Shown here: in pieces, positions 33,581 to 44,225 of the stretch | Numbering within the stretch: the stretch's first letter is position 1 | Layout: every line of letters begins with the position of its first letter | Source: Lentibacillus saliphilus | Lineage (GTDB): Bacteria; Bacillota; Bacilli; Bacillales; Amphibacillaceae | Length of the DNA stretch: 64,000 nt | NCBI RefSeq assembly: GCF_019093865.1 | Contig: NZ_JABJXD010000003.1 | Span: 62,001-126,000, forward strand | Direction: 5' to 3' | Notes under the pieces: generated by a model | Told to the model about the DNA's origin: nothing | The model's database searches: none | What the model saw: only the letters and a program-made list of their open reading frames with translations | Made by a program: the position numbers and the translations under genes

Positions 33581-34696
33581 TTATACAAACTGAAAAGGTT
33601 CGGTATCTACGTCTGATACATATACCGTTACAGCATCAGTATTTAACCGCTCGTCTAAATACAGTTTCGTCGCATCTTTCATCACTTTTTCGACGTGGTG
33701 ACCTGGATCTATAAGTGCCAATCCAGCTTCTTGAGCATCTTGAGCTACATGAAATGTCAAATCCCCTGTAATGAGTACATCAGCACCACGATTCATGGCA
33801 GCTTGAATATACTTTTCACCGCTCCCTCCCAAAACAGCAACAGTTTGAACCGGCTTTGTCACATCACCTACAACACGTAGCATCGGAACATTAAGCGTGT
33901 CTTTCACATGTTCCGCAAGCGTCGCTAATGGCATTGATTCTGTTAATCGCCCAATACGACCGATGCCAAAAGGCTCCCCTTTATTGTCTAACTTATACAC
34001 ATCATAGGCGACTTCCTCGTAAGGGTGCGCTTGAATCATTGCCTGAAGTATGTTTTGAAGCTTTGTTTCAGGAACAATAGTTTCGATTTTTGTTTCTTCA
34101 ACATATGTTAATTCATTAATATGGCCAATATAAGGATTGGCTTGTTCTGTTGGTAGAAATGTGCCTGTTCCTTGTGTATTAAAGGTGCAATGACTATATT
34201 GTCCGATATAGCCTCCGCCAGCGCTACCCATTGCATTCCGAACATTGTCTGCATGTGTGTTCGGAACATAAACGACTACTTTATGCAGAACTTCTGTATC
34301 GATTTCGTCCAGAATAGACACTTGGTTGATTGCTAATTTCTCACACAACAGATCATTGACGCCACCTGTTGTAATATCCAAATTGGTGTGTGCTGCATAA
34401 ACAGTTATGTTGTGAACTAATAATTTTTGCAGCAAGCGTCCTTTAACAGAATCGGTATCAATTTGTTGAACTGGACGAAAAAAAAGCGGATGATGAGCAA
34501 TAATCAAATCAACCTGTTTGCGAATTGCTTCATCGACGACAGCGTGTGTAACGTCTAATGTTACGAGTATGTTTTTGACCACACCGTTAATTGAACCTAA
34601 CTGTAAGCCGACATTATCCCAATCGTACGCCAAGCGTTTCGGTGCCCACTGCTCAAGAATCTTAATGACGTCTTGATTAACAATCTTCTCAGTCAT
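33581..34696 (-). CDS. yqfO: Nif3-like dinuclear metal-centre protein (YqfO)
   Basis: This 371-residue Nif3/NIF3-like family protein has metal ligands in IIAHHPLFF near residue 67, HTNLD near 104, and GDLTFHVAQDAQEAGLALIDPGHHVEK near the C terminus. A central PII-like domain (about 130-235, including HKVVVYVPNTHADNVRNAMG) is inserted as in B. subtilis YqfO. The function is not settled; GTP cyclohydrolase I type 2 annotations are unproven. ATG is chosen because GAGGAGG lies 9 bases upstream. The start overlaps trmK by 8 bases. Confidence 0.93.
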   Translation of the reverse strand: MTEKIVNQDVIKILEQWAPKRLAYDWDNVGLQLGSINGVVKNILVTLDVTHAVVDEAIRKQVDLIIAHHPLFFRPVQQIDTDSVKGRLLQKLLVHNITVYAAHTNLDITTGGVNDLLCEKLAINQVSILDEIDTEVLHKVVVYVPNTHADNVRNAMGSAGGGYIGQYSHCTFNTQGTGTFLPTEQANPYIGHINELTYVEETKIETIVPETKLQNILQAMIQAHPYEEVAYDVYKLDNKGEPFGIGRIGRLTESMPLATLAEHVKDTLNVPMLRVVGDVTKPVQTVAVLGGSGEKYIQAAMNRGADVLITGDLTFHVAQDAQEAGLALIDPGHHVEKVMKDATKLYLDERLNTDAVTVYVSDVDTEPFQFV

Positions 34697-35390
34697 CTTG
34701 CAGTACCTCCTCAATCCAAGCTACGCGTTGTTTAAACTGTTCGATTTTATCCATATCGGTTTCACTTGCCTGTTGCATTTGTTCAATAATCATTTCGAGT
34801 TTTGATTGCTCGTATGCCCACTTTTTTCGAAAAGCCGCCGGTTTTGTTTTAGAGAGTATCGGGCCAAATAACATAGACTTCTCATCTAGGGTAGATTGAC
34901 GACCGGTCCGATCAGCAACAATCATCTCATAGATATGTCCTTGCTCCTCAATGATATCTTCATGAACAATTTCAAAACCGTGTATCATAAGTGTACGTCT
35001 TACTAAGTGTGCGCCTACATTAGGTTGGGCGATGACGCGGCTTAACCCTTGCAGTTTATCCTGACCACGTTCTAAAATCGAGGCAATGAGTCCGCCCCCC
35101 ATACCAGCAATTACAGCTTCTTTAACATCGTTTTGATTAACAACATCAAATCCATTTCCACGTCTTACTTCAATAACGTTTTCTAAGTTAAAACGTTTAA
35201 CGGTCCGCTGTGCTGCTTCAAATGGGCCTTCATTCAGTTCACCAGCTACTGCTCGTGCGGTTGGATCGTGCTGACATACATAACAAGGTAAATAAGCGTG
35301 ATCTGATCCAACATCGACAAAATGCGCACCCGCTGGTAACCATTTTGCAATGCGTTCGAGTCTTTGTGATATATTTACAGATTGCTTCAT
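34689..35390 (-). CDS. trmK: tRNA (adenine-22-N1)-methyltransferase TrmK
   Basis: This 233-residue Rossmann-type methyltransferase modifies A22 of tRNA to m1A. SAM-binding motif I is FVDVGSDHAYLP near residue 25, and EAVIAGMGGGLIASIL near 90 is the catalytic loop region. The C-terminal part (about 160-230) is a coiled-coil substrate-binding extension. AAAGGAG precedes the ATG. It is coupled to yqfO, as in B. subtilis. Confidence 0.95.
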   Translation of the reverse strand: MKQSVNISQRLERIAKWLPAGAHFVDVGSDHAYLPCYVCQHDPTARAVAGELNEGPFEAAQRTVKRFNLENVIEVRRGNGFDVVNQNDVKEAVIAGMGGGLIASILERGQDKLQGLSRVIAQPNVGAHLVRRTLMIHGFEIVHEDIIEEQGHIYEMIVADRTGRQSTLDEKSMLFGPILSKTKPAAFRKKWAYEQSKLEMIIEQMQQASETDMDKIEQFKQRVAWIEEVLQDD

Positions 35391-35415
35391 GGTGTACTCC
35401 TTTAAAGCTCATATA

Positions 35416-35449
35416 TAAGAAAAGCTTTCTGCAAGATGCAAGAAAGCTT
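35416..35449 (-). terminator. Terminator after cccA
   Basis: A strong stem AAGCTTTCT/AGAAAGCTT with an inner GCA/TGC pair, followed on the minus strand by TTCTTATAT. The U-run is weak. Confidence 0.75.
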
Positions 35450-35472
35450 CCCCCACATGATATAATTTTTAA

Positions 35473-35829
35473 TTATTCCTTCTTCTCGGAAAGCCATTCG
35501 GCTAATACTTGTGCTTGCTCATTATTAACGAGACCACCAGGCATACCGCCATCTGTGCCCTGTATAATAATATTTTGAATCTCTTCTTTAGAAAGCTCAG
35601 CCCCAACATTGGTTAAGCCTGGTGCATTTCCAACCCCTGATAAATCAGCACCATGACAACTCATACAGTTGCCTTCGAAAATAGCTTCTGGATCAGAAAC
35701 TTCTTCCCCACCTTCTGCTGCCTGTTGGTCATTTCCACGCTGGAACACGCCTGCTGTGGACATGACGATAATCATGAGTATCCCAACAGTAGCAATAATT
35801 GCATAAGGGATGACTGCATTTCTCTTCAT
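35473..35829 (-). CDS. cccA: Cytochrome c-550
   Basis: This 118-residue membrane-anchored small cytochrome has an N-terminal helix (residues 5-26), a flexible linker rich in E and G, and a class I haem c domain with CMSCH near residue 57 and the axial methionine in GGMPGG near 96. It carries electrons on the outer face of the membrane. AAGGAGG lies ahead of the ATG. Position next to rpoD matches B. subtilis cccA. Confidence 0.94.
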   Translation of the reverse strand: MKRNAVIPYAIIATVGILMIIVMSTAGVFQRGNDQQAAEGGEEVSDPEAIFEGNCMSCHGADLSGVGNAPGLTNVGAELSKEEIQNIIIQGTDGGMPGGLVNNEQAQVLAEWLSEKKE

Positions 35830-35883
35830 CTTTGCTTCCTCCTTATGTAATCCCCATTCATTCTTTTTTTATATTACTACTAC

Positions 35884-35912
35884 ATTTTACTCGAAATGAT
35901 TCAGAGTTTAAA
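35884..35912 (-). promoter_or_regulatory. Probable sigma-A promoter of cccA
   Basis: On the minus strand TTTAAA (35907-35912), 17 bases and TAAAAT (35884-35889). Confidence 0.65.
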
Positions 35913-36015
35913 GCAATAACAGTTTTATGTCCTTACTTGCTTCAAACTGTCATCCAGAATCCGAATCTTTTACCCCTTATTTGCATTAAGCTTGTATTTA
36001 AATTAGGATAAGGAA

Positions 36016-36060
36016 AGGATAGGCATAGTCGCGTCTTAATGCCAACAATGAACCTATCCT
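36016..36060 (-). terminator. Candidate terminator after rpoD
   Basis: A two-part stem (AGGATAGG/CCTATCCT plus inner GGCAT/ATGCC) lies 25 bases after the rpoD stop. The downstream tract TTCCTTATCC is only partly U-rich. Confidence 0.5.
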
Positions 36061-36084
36061 GCTGTATATCCCTGTCAGATAACT

Positions 36085-37206
36085 TTATTCTAAAAAGTCT
36101 TTCAATCGTTTACTGCGACTTGGGTGTCTAAGCTTGCGTAATGCTTTTGCTTCGATTTGTCTAATGCGTTCACGGGTGACACCAAACACACGTCCAACTT
36201 CTTCAAGTGTGCGTGTCCGACCATCATCTAAACCAAAACGCAAACGAAGTACATTTTCTTCTCGATCCGTTAGTGTATCGAGCACATCCTCTAGCTGTTC
36301 TTTTAACAGCTCATAAGCGGCGTGATCAGAAGGTGATACAGCTTCTTGGTCTTCAATAAAATCTCCCAGATGAGAGTCATCTTCTTCCCCGATTGGTGTT
36401 TCAAGAGATACAGGTTCCTGAGCAATCTTTAAAATATCCCGTACCTTGTCTGGAGTTAGCTCCATTTCCTCGCCAATCTCTTCAGGTGTTGGCTCTCGCC
36501 CAAGCTCCTGCAACAGCTGCCGCTGGACGCGAATCAATTTATTAATGGTCTCTACCATATGAACAGGTATCCGTATCGTTCTCGCCTGATCCGCAATTGC
36601 ACGTGTAATTGCTTGTCTAATCCACCATGTGGCATACGTACTAAATTTATAGCCTTTGCGATAATCAAACTTTTCAACGGCTTTAATTAACCCCATGTTA
36701 CCCTCTTGTATTAAGTCAAGGAATAGCATACCACGACCGACATAACGTTTAGCAATACTAACAACGAGTCTAAGATTCGCTTCGGCAAGTCGACGCTTTG
36801 CTTCTTCTTCACCTTTTTCGATCCGTTTGGCGAGCTCAATTTCTTCAGCCGCAGATAATAAGTCAACACGACCTATTTCCTTTAAGTACATACGAACAGG
36901 ATCATTAATTTTAATTCCTAATGGTACACTTAATGCATTGAGGTTAAATTCTTCTTCCTTAGCAATTTGTTGCATATTAGGGTCTTCATCAGATTCCCCT
37001 ATGACCTCAACACCTTGTTCTGTTAATTGCTCATAGAACTCATCCATATGTTCTGATTCCATTTCGAAACTTGATAAGCGATCAGCAACTTCTTCATATG
37101 CGAGGACACCGCGCTTTTTCCCTAATTCTATTAATTGTTCTTTTGCTTGTTCTAAAGTGGTCTCATTTTCGTTTCCCTTCATTTGTGAAGGTTTTTGATC
37201 TGCCAT
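36085..37206 (-). CDS. rpoD: RNA polymerase primary sigma factor SigA (RpoD)
   Basis: This 373-residue housekeeping sigma factor has region 1.2 ([18 protein letters not shown]), region 2.4 ([14 protein letters not shown], -10 recognition), region 3 ([11 protein letters not shown]) and region 4.2 ([20 protein letters not shown], -35 recognition). Length matches B. subtilis SigA. The frame is open upstream, but GGAGGGGG lies 6 bases before this ATG and MADQKPSQ is the family start. It follows dnaG by 31 bases in the conserved macromolecular-synthesis operon. Confidence 0.97.
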   Translation of the reverse strand: MADQKPSQMKGNENETTLEQAKEQLIELGKKRGVLAYEEVADRLSSFEMESEHMDEFYEQLTEQGVEVIGESDEDPNMQQIAKEEEFNLNALSVPLGIKINDPVRMYLKEIGRVDLLSAAEEIELAKRIEKGEEEAKRRLAEANLRLVVSIAKRYVGRGMLFLDLIQEGNMGLIKAVEKFDYRKGYKFSTYATWWIRQAITRAIADQARTIRIPVHMVETINKLIRVQRQLLQELGREPTPEEIGEEMELTPDKVRDILKIAQEPVSLETPIGEEDDSHLGDFIEDQEAVSPSDHAAYELLKEQLEDVLDTLTDREENVLRLRFGLDDGRTRTLEEVGRVFGVTRERIRQIEAKALRKLRHPSRSKRLKDFLE

Positions 37207-37237
37207 GAGGCCCCCTCCTTCCAGACTGTAAAAATGG

Positions 37238-39040
37238 CTAATGTTGTTTCTGCAGTTGTATAATCTGCATTGCAATTTGTGCGGCTCGTACGGGATCATT
37301 TTGTTGTTCTGCAATTCGTTGCTCTTGTCTCAGAGATGCAATCTCTTCAAATTCATATGTTTTAGAGCGAATTGTCATAATATAATCTTGAATTTCCTTA
37401 GAGCTCATTTGATTGAAAACAGGCATCATTGCAATTTCAGCAACGTATTGCCTTATATCTTTATCTTGAATATGTTCAATAAATAAACCAGCATCTGCCG
37501 GATTACCTTCCTCATAATATGCATATAAATGCGTCACAAGTACTTTATGCACATCGATATTAAATGCCGCCCCAATTTCGTCTTGGACCTTGGAGGCTAT
37601 CGATGCGTCATTTAACATATGCGCAATCAAGTGTCTTTCAGCATTATGAAATGCTGGTAGTAACTTTTTTTCTTTCTGAATTGATGCTGCCCTATTAGTA
37701 TATCGGTTCTTTTCTCTCTTATCCTTATGTTTTCGCGTCTGTTCGCGTTTTACTTGAATTTCTTCTAAAAGTGTGTCCATTGACACGTGATAATTTTGGC
37801 TTAATTCTTTTAAATGATATTCCCGTTCTACGCGACTTTCAATCTTAGATAAATGATCGACCATATGTTCAATATATTGAATACGGTCACCTTGAATGTT
37901 TAAATTATAATCTTTCTTTGCATATTGCATATAAAATTGCGTGAATGTTTCACTTGCATCGACAACATGTGTTTTAAACGCTTCTCCACCATATGCCCTA
38001 ATATAGTCATCTGGATCCATGTGATCTGGCATTTTAGCAACCTTCACCTGACAGCCAGCCTCACGTAATAAGTTAGCGGCTTTATATGTGCCTTCAAGGC
38101 CTGCTAAGTCGCGATCATAACAAAGTATCACCGTATCGGTATAGCGTTTTAATAAATGCGCTTGATGCTCAGTAAGAGATGTACCAAGTGTTGCGAGGAC
38201 ATTTCGAACATTTGCCTGGTAACTAGACAGAACATCCATATACCCTTCAAACAAAACAACTTGATTGTGCTTACGTATATCACGCTTAGCCAAATCAAAG
38301 TTAAACAACATTTTACCTTTTTGAAACAATTCACTCTCAGGGCTATTTAAGTATTTCGGTTCTTGACTTCCAATGGCTCGACCGCCGAATGCGATCGTTT
38401 TACCAAGGTGATTGCGAATAGGAATCATCACACGCCCACGAAATCTATCCGTTACACGACCATCTTCATGACGAGAAATCAGACCTGCTTTAATCAATTC
38501 TTGTTGATGGAAACCTTTTTTTTCAAGGAACTCTAACGTGAACTCATTCATATTAGGAGCATAGCCTAATTGAAATAAATCAATTGTTTCCTCTTTGATC
38601 CCTCTTTCTTTAAAGTACTCAAATCCTTCTCGGCCATCTTTCGAATACATGAGAAGATGATGATAAAGCTTTGTAAGCCATTCATGAGCAGCTAGTATAT
38701 CATGATCGCTCTGTGAATAAGTTGCTTGCTGGCCTGATACGTTATCTGGAATGGTAAGGCCACTTCGTTGAGCAAGGTGCCTCAATGCCTCATGAAATGA
38801 AAAACCTTCTAATTCCATTAAAAATGTAAAGACATTCCCGCCCTGACCACACCCAAAGCAATGAAAAATCTGTTTGTCTTGTGTCACGGAAAATGACGGT
38901 GTTTTTTCTCCATGAAACGGACATAGCCCAAAATAATTCTTTCCTTGTTTTTTAAGTTGTACGTACTCTCCAATAACATCGACGATATCACTAGTATTTC
39001 GTACCTCTTCAATGAATTCTTCAGGTATGCGATTTGACAT
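37238..39040 (-). CDS. dnaG: DNA primase
   Basis: This 600-residue primase synthesises RNA primers at the replication fork. The N-terminal CHC2 zinc ribbon reads [13 protein letters not shown] with HCFGCGQGG (about 41-66). The Toprim core has LFEGYMDVL near 262 and [11 protein letters not shown] near 306. The C-terminal helicase-interaction domain follows residue 440. No yqxD-like gene lies upstream, unlike B. subtilis. The promoter should lie in the AT-rich 397-base gap before it. Confidence 0.96.
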   Translation of the reverse strand: MSNRIPEEFIEEVRNTSDIVDVIGEYVQLKKQGKNYFGLCPFHGEKTPSFSVTQDKQIFHCFGCGQGGNVFTFLMELEGFSFHEALRHLAQRSGLTIPDNVSGQQATYSQSDHDILAAHEWLTKLYHHLLMYSKDGREGFEYFKERGIKEETIDLFQLGYAPNMNEFTLEFLEKKGFHQQELIKAGLISRHEDGRVTDRFRGRVMIPIRNHLGKTIAFGGRAIGSQEPKYLNSPESELFQKGKMLFNFDLAKRDIRKHNQVVLFEGYMDVLSSYQANVRNVLATLGTSLTEHQAHLLKRYTDTVILCYDRDLAGLEGTYKAANLLREAGCQVKVAKMPDHMDPDDYIRAYGGEAFKTHVVDASETFTQFYMQYAKKDYNLNIQGDRIQYIEHMVDHLSKIESRVEREYHLKELSQNYHVSMDTLLEEIQVKREQTRKHKDKREKNRYTNRAASIQKEKKLLPAFHNAERHLIAHMLNDASIASKVQDEIGAAFNIDVHKVLVTHLYAYYEEGNPADAGLFIEHIQDKDIRQYVAEIAMMPVFNQMSSKEIQDYIMTIRSKTYEFEEIASLRQEQRIAEQQNDPVRAAQIAMQIIQLQKQH

Positions 39041-39437
39041 AAAACCACCATGCTTATCTATTATTCGATATTAAAATGAAAAACCCTTCATTTTTCGACA
39101 AATTTTTTTTGAAAGGCGTAAAAAATTCCTTCTATCGAATGATGCTGTTCCTAGAAGGATCGATGTATCACAACATTTATAAAAAATTGGTATGAGTTAT
39201 GGCGTTTTTATCGCGTATCAGACACGAAACCGACAGACCCATTGCTCTTATATATATAGTTCTACATGTAAGGCATAAATCCCTTCCCAATTTTTTATAT
39301 TTTATTTTTTAGAATTACCTGATTACCTCCACAATAGAGGAACCTAGACTATTAAAATTAATATTATACATTAATTATATCCAAATGACCAGATAATTAA
39401 AAGAAAACATTCTGTAATAGAATGTTTTCTACATATA
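39041..39437. other. AT-rich intergenic region between ppsR and dnaG
   Basis: These 397 bases hold the ppsR terminator (39399-39429) and, near dnaG, TTGTCG followed by AT-rich candidates for a promoter. An inverted repeat CCTTCTA/TAGAAGG with a 17-base loop lies at about 39133-39163. No open frame with a ribosome site is visible. Confidence 0.6.
39399..39429 (-). terminator. Terminator after ppsR
   Basis: An 11-bp stem GAAAACATTCT/AGAATGTTTTC with a 5-base loop, followed on the minus strand by TTTTAATTA. Confidence 0.88.
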
Positions 39438-40238
39438 TTAGTTTGATGCCATATGCATAATGATGTTCGCTGTTTCTTCAACTGCTTTATTTGAGACATC
39501 AATGACTTGACAGCCTATTTTTTCGATGACCGCGTTAAAATAGTCAAGTTCTTGTTGAATGCGCTGCATATTTGCATATGATGCTTGATCTCCTAGACCA
39601 AGTGCTTTTAGTCTTTCTTTCCTAATATCATTTAACTTTTCAGGTCCAATTTTTAACCCGATACATTTTGAAGGGTCAACCAGAAATAGTTCTTCTGGTG
39701 GCTCTACTTCTGGGACAATTGGAACGTTTGCGACTTTGAGACGCTTGAGCGCTAAATATTGTGAAAGTGGTGTCTTAGATGTGCGTGAAACACCAATTAA
39801 CACAATATCAGCACGCGATATGCCTCTAGGGTCACGACCATCATCATATTTGACAGCAAATTCAATTGCCTCAACGCGTTTGAAATAATCCTCATCTAAT
39901 TTATGAACGAGTCCTGGTTCAAGGCGAGGATCAATTTTATAAAAACGTTGCATTGCTGCCATCATCGGCCCCATAATATCAACAGCTTCAATTTTTAGCT
40001 GAGCAGCCTGTTCGTTCGTATACTCACGAAGAACAGGGTCTACGAGCGTAAAGCCAATCATTCCATTTGTTTCTTTAACGAGCTGTAATGTATCATCAAT
40101 CGTTTTTTTGTCATCGACATATGGGACGCGATGAATATTGTAATCACCATTAAACTGGCTAAGTCCTGCTTTTATAACGAGTTCAGCTGTTTCCCCAACA
40201 GAATCAGATAACACATAAACAAGTGGTTTTGCACTCAT
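39438..40238 (-). CDS. yqfL: Pyruvate,phosphate dikinase / PEP synthase regulatory protein (YqfL, DUF299)
   Basis: This 266-residue bifunctional serine/threonine kinase-phosphorylase family protein has the P-loop-like [15 protein letters not shown] near residue 150. Family members switch PPDK or PEP synthase on and off by phosphorylation. No dikinase gene is in the window. It follows ccpN by 17 bases; ccpN-yqfL is the conserved pair that controls gluconeogenesis in B. subtilis. Confidence 0.94.
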   Translation of the reverse strand: MSAKPLVYVLSDSVGETAELVIKAGLSQFNGDYNIHRVPYVDDKKTIDDTLQLVKETNGMIGFTLVDPVLREYTNEQAAQLKIEAVDIMGPMMAAMQRFYKIDPRLEPGLVHKLDEDYFKRVEAIEFAVKYDDGRDPRGISRADIVLIGVSRTSKTPLSQYLALKRLKVANVPIVPEVEPPEELFLVDPSKCIGLKIGPEKLNDIRKERLKALGLGDQASYANMQRIQQELDYFNAVIEKIGCQVIDVSNKAVEETANIIMHMASN

Positions 40239-40255
40239 GCAATAAGCTCCCTTCT

Positions 40256-40885
40256 TTAAACATGATCACCTGTAACCAACTCTACAAATACGTTTGTGAT
40301 CGTTGTTTTCGTGATACGACCAACAACTTCAAGGCCACCTTCAACGGCTTTAACGACGGGTAACCCGTCAATTTGTTTATCGATCATTTTTCGAGCTGCA
40401 TCGATAACCATATCATCACGACGACACACCGTTATGTTTGGCATACGTGTCATTATGATATGAACGGGTACAACTGTTAAATCTTGTTGCCCCATGCTCG
40501 CTCTTAATAAATCCTTACGCGATAAAACACCAATTAAGCATGCCTCGTCGTTTACGACAAACAATGTGCCAACATCTTCAAGAAACATTGTTGAGATCGC
40601 ATCATAGACAGATGTATGCTCTTTAATAACGATCGGAACAGATTGGTAATCTTGCACCTTGAGCCGCCTAATATTTTCCGTTAACAACTCGTTCCCTGTT
40701 TTGCCTGTATAGTAATAACCTACACGAGGTCTTGCATCAAGAAATCCGGCCATCGTTAAAATGGCCAGATCAGGGCGGAGCGTCGCCCGTGTTAGATTAA
40801 GCTGACTGGCAATATGCTCCCCTGTAATTGGTCCGTTTGATTTTACAATTTCTATAATTTGCTCTTGCCTCTTTGATAATTCCAC
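40256..40885 (-). CDS. ccpN: Transcriptional repressor CcpN
   Basis: This 209-residue regulator has an N-terminal winged helix ([20 protein letters not shown] then [15 protein letters not shown]) and two CBS domains (about 80-140 and 145-205) that likely bind nucleotides. B. subtilis CcpN (YqzB) represses gapB and pckA on glycolytic substrates. The start is GTG with AGGTGATG upstream. It precedes and is coupled with yqfL. Confidence 0.93.
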   Translation of the reverse strand: MELSKRQEQIIEIVKSNGPITGEHIASQLNLTRATLRPDLAILTMAGFLDARPRVGYYYTGKTGNELLTENIRRLKVQDYQSVPIVIKEHTSVYDAISTMFLEDVGTLFVVNDEACLIGVLSRKDLLRASMGQQDLTVVPVHIIMTRMPNITVCRRDDMVIDAARKMIDKQIDGLPVVKAVEGGLEVVGRITKTTITNVFVELVTGDHV

Positions 40886-40970
40886 TTTTCATCACCTACA
40901 TGCAATTATGACATAGCGGGAGTTGGATTTCATAGTCCCAGCCTTCATAAAGGTTCTATTCGAATCCAAT

Positions 40971-43055
40971 TTAAAATTGTTGCTTCCATTCCACCAATGA
41001 TAAATCCGCATAATTTGATATAACATTTGCAATGGCATGTAACAACGCCAAGCGATTTTTACGAACGCGAGCATCATCAGCCATGACCATATTTTGTTCA
41101 AAAAAGTGATGAATGGGTTCAGTCAATTTTTCTAAATGATGAAGTGCATCTGCGGCGTTTGCCTCTTCTTGTGCTGATTGAACTAATGGACTTATTCTTG
41201 TGAATGCCTCATAAAGTGCGCGTTCAGAATCTGTTTGAAAAAGATCTGGATCTATATGTGATGTTTCAGCTTTTTTAGAGATGTTTAGTACACGGACGAG
41301 CGCTTCCTGTGTTGGCTTAAATGATGCCTCATGCCGTTTCACGGATAATAAGTGTGCTCTCTCTACCGCATATGGATAACGACCAATTTTGTGATGAATA
41401 ATAGCATGAACAACATCTTGTTCAATTTGATGATCTCTTAATAAATAAGAGGCACGTGTATGGAAAAATGCTATAACCTCTTCTTTTATATGTTGTTCAC
41501 TCATTTGAACCAAATCAAGTGAAGCATAGAGCTTAATGGCAATATCGAGTAAATCTTCAAGCTCAACAGACCAGCCTTTCTCCTCAAGAATACGTAAAAT
41601 TCCTGTCGCTTGGCGTCTAAGACCATATGGATCTTGAGAAGCACTAGGCTTTAAACCAACTGCTAAGCAGCCTGTGATGGTATCAAGCTTATCAGCGATG
41701 CTTAACACCGATCCTTCAACTGTTTCAGGTAACGCACCACTCGCATGTTTAGGTAAATAATGCTCACGAATAGCAGCAGCGACACCTGGATGCTCACCAT
41801 ACTTAAGGGCATAGTCTTCTCCCATAACCCCTTGAAGCTCAGTAAATTCGTTGACCATCTGCGTCATTAAATCAAATTTACATAAATGCGCAGCACGTTC
41901 TACATGTGCTTGTACCTCTGAAGTCAAATCAATTTTATCAGCAATCTTACCAGCTATGTGACGAACGCGTACCACTTTATCTGCAAGTGTACCCAGCTTT
42001 TCCTGGAAAATAACTCGGTCCAACTTTTCCAAATGAATATCTAATGGGGTTTTCTGATCTTCTTCATAGAAAAATTGTGCATCTGATAACCGCGCACGAA
42101 GCACTTTTTCATTACCTCTAATGACGGTTTCTAGAGCATGATGATCCCCATTGCGGACACCAATAAATAATGGTAACAGCTTTCCATCTTGATCTTTCAC
42201 GGGAAAATATCGTTGATGCTCTTTCATTGAAGTGATTAATATATCTGCCGGAAGCTCAAGGAAGTTGTTATCAAACGCACCTACAAAAATGGTTGGGAAT
42301 TCAACAAGATTACGAACTTCTTCAAGTAAATCGTGATCAACTGGAACGTGAATACCTTTTTCAGTCGCTACCTCTTTAATTTGTGTCATAATCATCTCTT
42401 CACGGTCACTTGAATCCACAATGACGTATTGTGCTTTCAGAACATCAACATAGTCATTTGCTTCATTGAGTATGATTTTTCCACCTAAGAAGCGATGACC
42501 ATACGTGACATTGCTTGAATGTACCCCGGTAATGTTAAAAGGTATCACGTCTGTACCATACATCCCAACGAGCCAGCGTATCGGCCGGGCGTAGCGTAAT
42601 GTTTCTTCTCCCCAGCGCATATTTTTATTAAATTGAATTGCTGTAATGATCGTTTCAAATTGTGGTAAAAGATCAAGCGTCGGCTTTCCTTCAATTTTCT
42701 TTTTCACATGAATATATGCCGTACCTTTTATCTCTTTTTCGTAGATATCGTCAACCGTCACACCTTGCCCTTTTGTAAAACCAATTGCTGCTTTTGTCCA
42801 ATTACCTGCGTCATCACGCGCAATTGCTGCAGCTGGTCCTTTCACTTCTTCTTCGATTGTCGTTTGTGTCTCAGCTAATCCTTGAATCAACACTGCCAAA
42901 CGACGGGGCGTTGAAAAAGATTGTAATGATGTATAAGACAAACGCTGTGTCTTCAAAAATTGTTCTGTTTGTTGACGCAGCTGCGACTCAGCTTGATCGA
43001 TAAATCGTGCTGGTAATTCTTCAAGTCCAATTTCAAATAACGCATCCTTGGCCAT
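40971..43055 (-). CDS. glyS: Glycyl-tRNA synthetase beta subunit
   Basis: This 694-residue beta chain of the alpha2-beta2 GlyRS begins AKDALFEIGLEELPARFIDQAE. It contains a B3/B4-like region, the HD-like segment VQAHVERAAHLCKFDLMTQMV, and a C-terminal DALR anticodon-binding domain (ending VSNYADLSLVEWKQQF). It binds tRNA-Gly and works with GlyQ. Its ATG overlaps the glyQ stop (TAATG). Both lie under the glycine T-box. Confidence 0.97.
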   Translation of the reverse strand: MAKDALFEIGLEELPARFIDQAESQLRQQTEQFLKTQRLSYTSLQSFSTPRRLAVLIQGLAETQTTIEEEVKGPAAAIARDDAGNWTKAAIGFTKGQGVTVDDIYEKEIKGTAYIHVKKKIEGKPTLDLLPQFETIITAIQFNKNMRWGEETLRYARPIRWLVGMYGTDVIPFNITGVHSSNVTYGHRFLGGKIILNEANDYVDVLKAQYVIVDSSDREEMIMTQIKEVATEKGIHVPVDHDLLEEVRNLVEFPTIFVGAFDNNFLELPADILITSMKEHQRYFPVKDQDGKLLPLFIGVRNGDHHALETVIRGNEKVLRARLSDAQFFYEEDQKTPLDIHLEKLDRVIFQEKLGTLADKVVRVRHIAGKIADKIDLTSEVQAHVERAAHLCKFDLMTQMVNEFTELQGVMGEDYALKYGEHPGVAAAIREHYLPKHASGALPETVEGSVLSIADKLDTITGCLAVGLKPSASQDPYGLRRQATGILRILEEKGWSVELEDLLDIAIKLYASLDLVQMSEQHIKEEVIAFFHTRASYLLRDHQIEQDVVHAIIHHKIGRYPYAVERAHLLSVKRHEASFKPTQEALVRVLNISKKAETSHIDPDLFQTDSERALYEAFTRISPLVQSAQEEANAADALHHLEKLTEPIHHFFEQNMVMADDARVRKNRLALLHAIANVISNYADLSLVEWKQQF

Positions 43056-43933
43056 TATTGTACCTCCTTTGACAGCATTGGAAATCCTAAACGTTCGCGT
43101 TCTGCAACATACGCTTTCGCGATACGACGTGCCAATTGTCTAATACGTGATATGTAGCCAGTCCGTTCTGTTACGGAAATGACGCCGCGAGCATCTAATA
43201 AATTAAACGTGTGTGAGCACTTTAACACATAATCATAAGCTGGAAAAACAAGTCCCTTTTCCATAATGCGTCCAGCTTCTTTTTCATACATTAAAAATAA
43301 TTGAAACAACATATCTGCATCTGATTCTTCAAATGTGTACACTGAATGTTCATATTCCGGCTGTAGGAAGATATCTTTAACAGTCACGCCGTCGGTCCAT
43401 TCAAGATCAAATACATTTTCCTTATCTTGTATATAAGATGCGAGACGTTCAATACCGTAAGTCAACTCGACGGATACAGGGTTAGCTTCGAGGCCACCGA
43501 TTTGCTGAAAATAGGTGAACTGTGTAATTTCCATACCATCAAGCCATACTTCCCATCCAAGCCCTGCGGCACCGAGCGTAGGGTTTTCCCAGTTATCCTC
43601 GACAAAACGGATATCATGTTCTAACGGATCAATACCAAGTGCTTTGAGAGAATCTAAATACAATTCTTGAATGTTATCTGGTGACGGCTTCATAACGACT
43701 TGGAATTGATGATGTTGATAGAGACGATTCGGATTTTGCCCATATCTTCCGTCATCTGGCCGTCGAGACGGCTCAACATAAGCGACATTCCACGGTTCTG
43801 GGCCTAGACTGCGCAGCAATGTCATCGGAGACATCGTACCTGCCCCTTTTTCTACATCATAAGATTGCATTAAGATACAATTCTGTTTTGACCAATACGT
43901 TTGTAGTGCTAAAATCATACTTTGAATGTTCAT
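43055..43933 (-). CDS. glyQ: Glycyl-tRNA synthetase alpha subunit
   Basis: This 292-residue class II catalytic alpha chain activates glycine with ATP. Motif 2 lies in [34 protein letters not shown], and [11 protein letters not shown] near 185 corresponds to motif 3. TGAGGAGGC precedes the ATG. It is the first gene of glyQS, expressed from the T-box leader. Confidence 0.97.
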   Translation of the reverse strand: MNIQSMILALQTYWSKQNCILMQSYDVEKGAGTMSPMTLLRSLGPEPWNVAYVEPSRRPDDGRYGQNPNRLYQHHQFQVVMKPSPDNIQELYLDSLKALGIDPLEHDIRFVEDNWENPTLGAAGLGWEVWLDGMEITQFTYFQQIGGLEANPVSVELTYGIERLASYIQDKENVFDLEWTDGVTVKDIFLQPEYEHSVYTFEESDADMLFQLFLMYEKEAGRIMEKGLVFPAYDYVLKCSHTFNLLDARGVISVTERTGYISRIRQLARRIAKAYVAERERLGFPMLSKEVQ

Positions 43934-43974
43934 ATTAATTCATGCCTCCTCAAGTGTGTTTGTTCATAAAACAG

Positions 43975-44186
43975 TTAAAAAACCCCGCCCCTATGTCATA
44001 TATCTGACATAGGGACGGGATTTCACCCGCGGTTCCACCCTACTTGCCCAAAATGGACCACTTTATTAGGATGCTCCAGAGTGCCATTCCCTAATGACTT
44101 TTTTCGGCTTCCACTGTTCCGAAATCGCTGTTATCCTTGCATTAGGTACTATTCTCCTTCAAAGCAAAAAGATCATATTCATTGTT
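43975..44186 (-). promoter_or_regulatory. Glycine-specific T-box leader of glyQS
   Basis: The minus strand carries the T-box sequence AGGGTGGAACCGCGGGTGAA (comp. 44022-44041), which forms the antiterminator bulge that pairs with the uncharged tRNA acceptor end. A long terminator stem (comp. 43983-44019, CCCGTCCCTATGTCA with its complement) followed by TTTTTT competes with it. In stem I, AGTA (near 44145) faces GGAATGGCACTC, giving a GGC glycine specifier. Stem II is short or missing, as in B. subtilis glyQS. Uncharged tRNA-Gly should turn glyQS on. Confidence 0.94.
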
Positions 44187-44192
44187 ATTCAA

Positions 44193-44221
44193 ATCATAAT
44201 GCACCCACACATGTTTGTCAA
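44193..44221 (-). promoter_or_regulatory. Sigma-A promoter of glyQS
   Basis: On the minus strand a perfect TTGACA (44216-44221), 17 bases and TATGAT (44193-44198), directly after recO. Confidence 0.9.
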
Positions 44222-44225
44222 TCAA

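Noticed and set aside
37207-37314. 36-codon N-terminal extension of rpoD
   Set aside because: It overlaps the end of dnaG and passes through the GGAGGGGG ribosome site of the real start.
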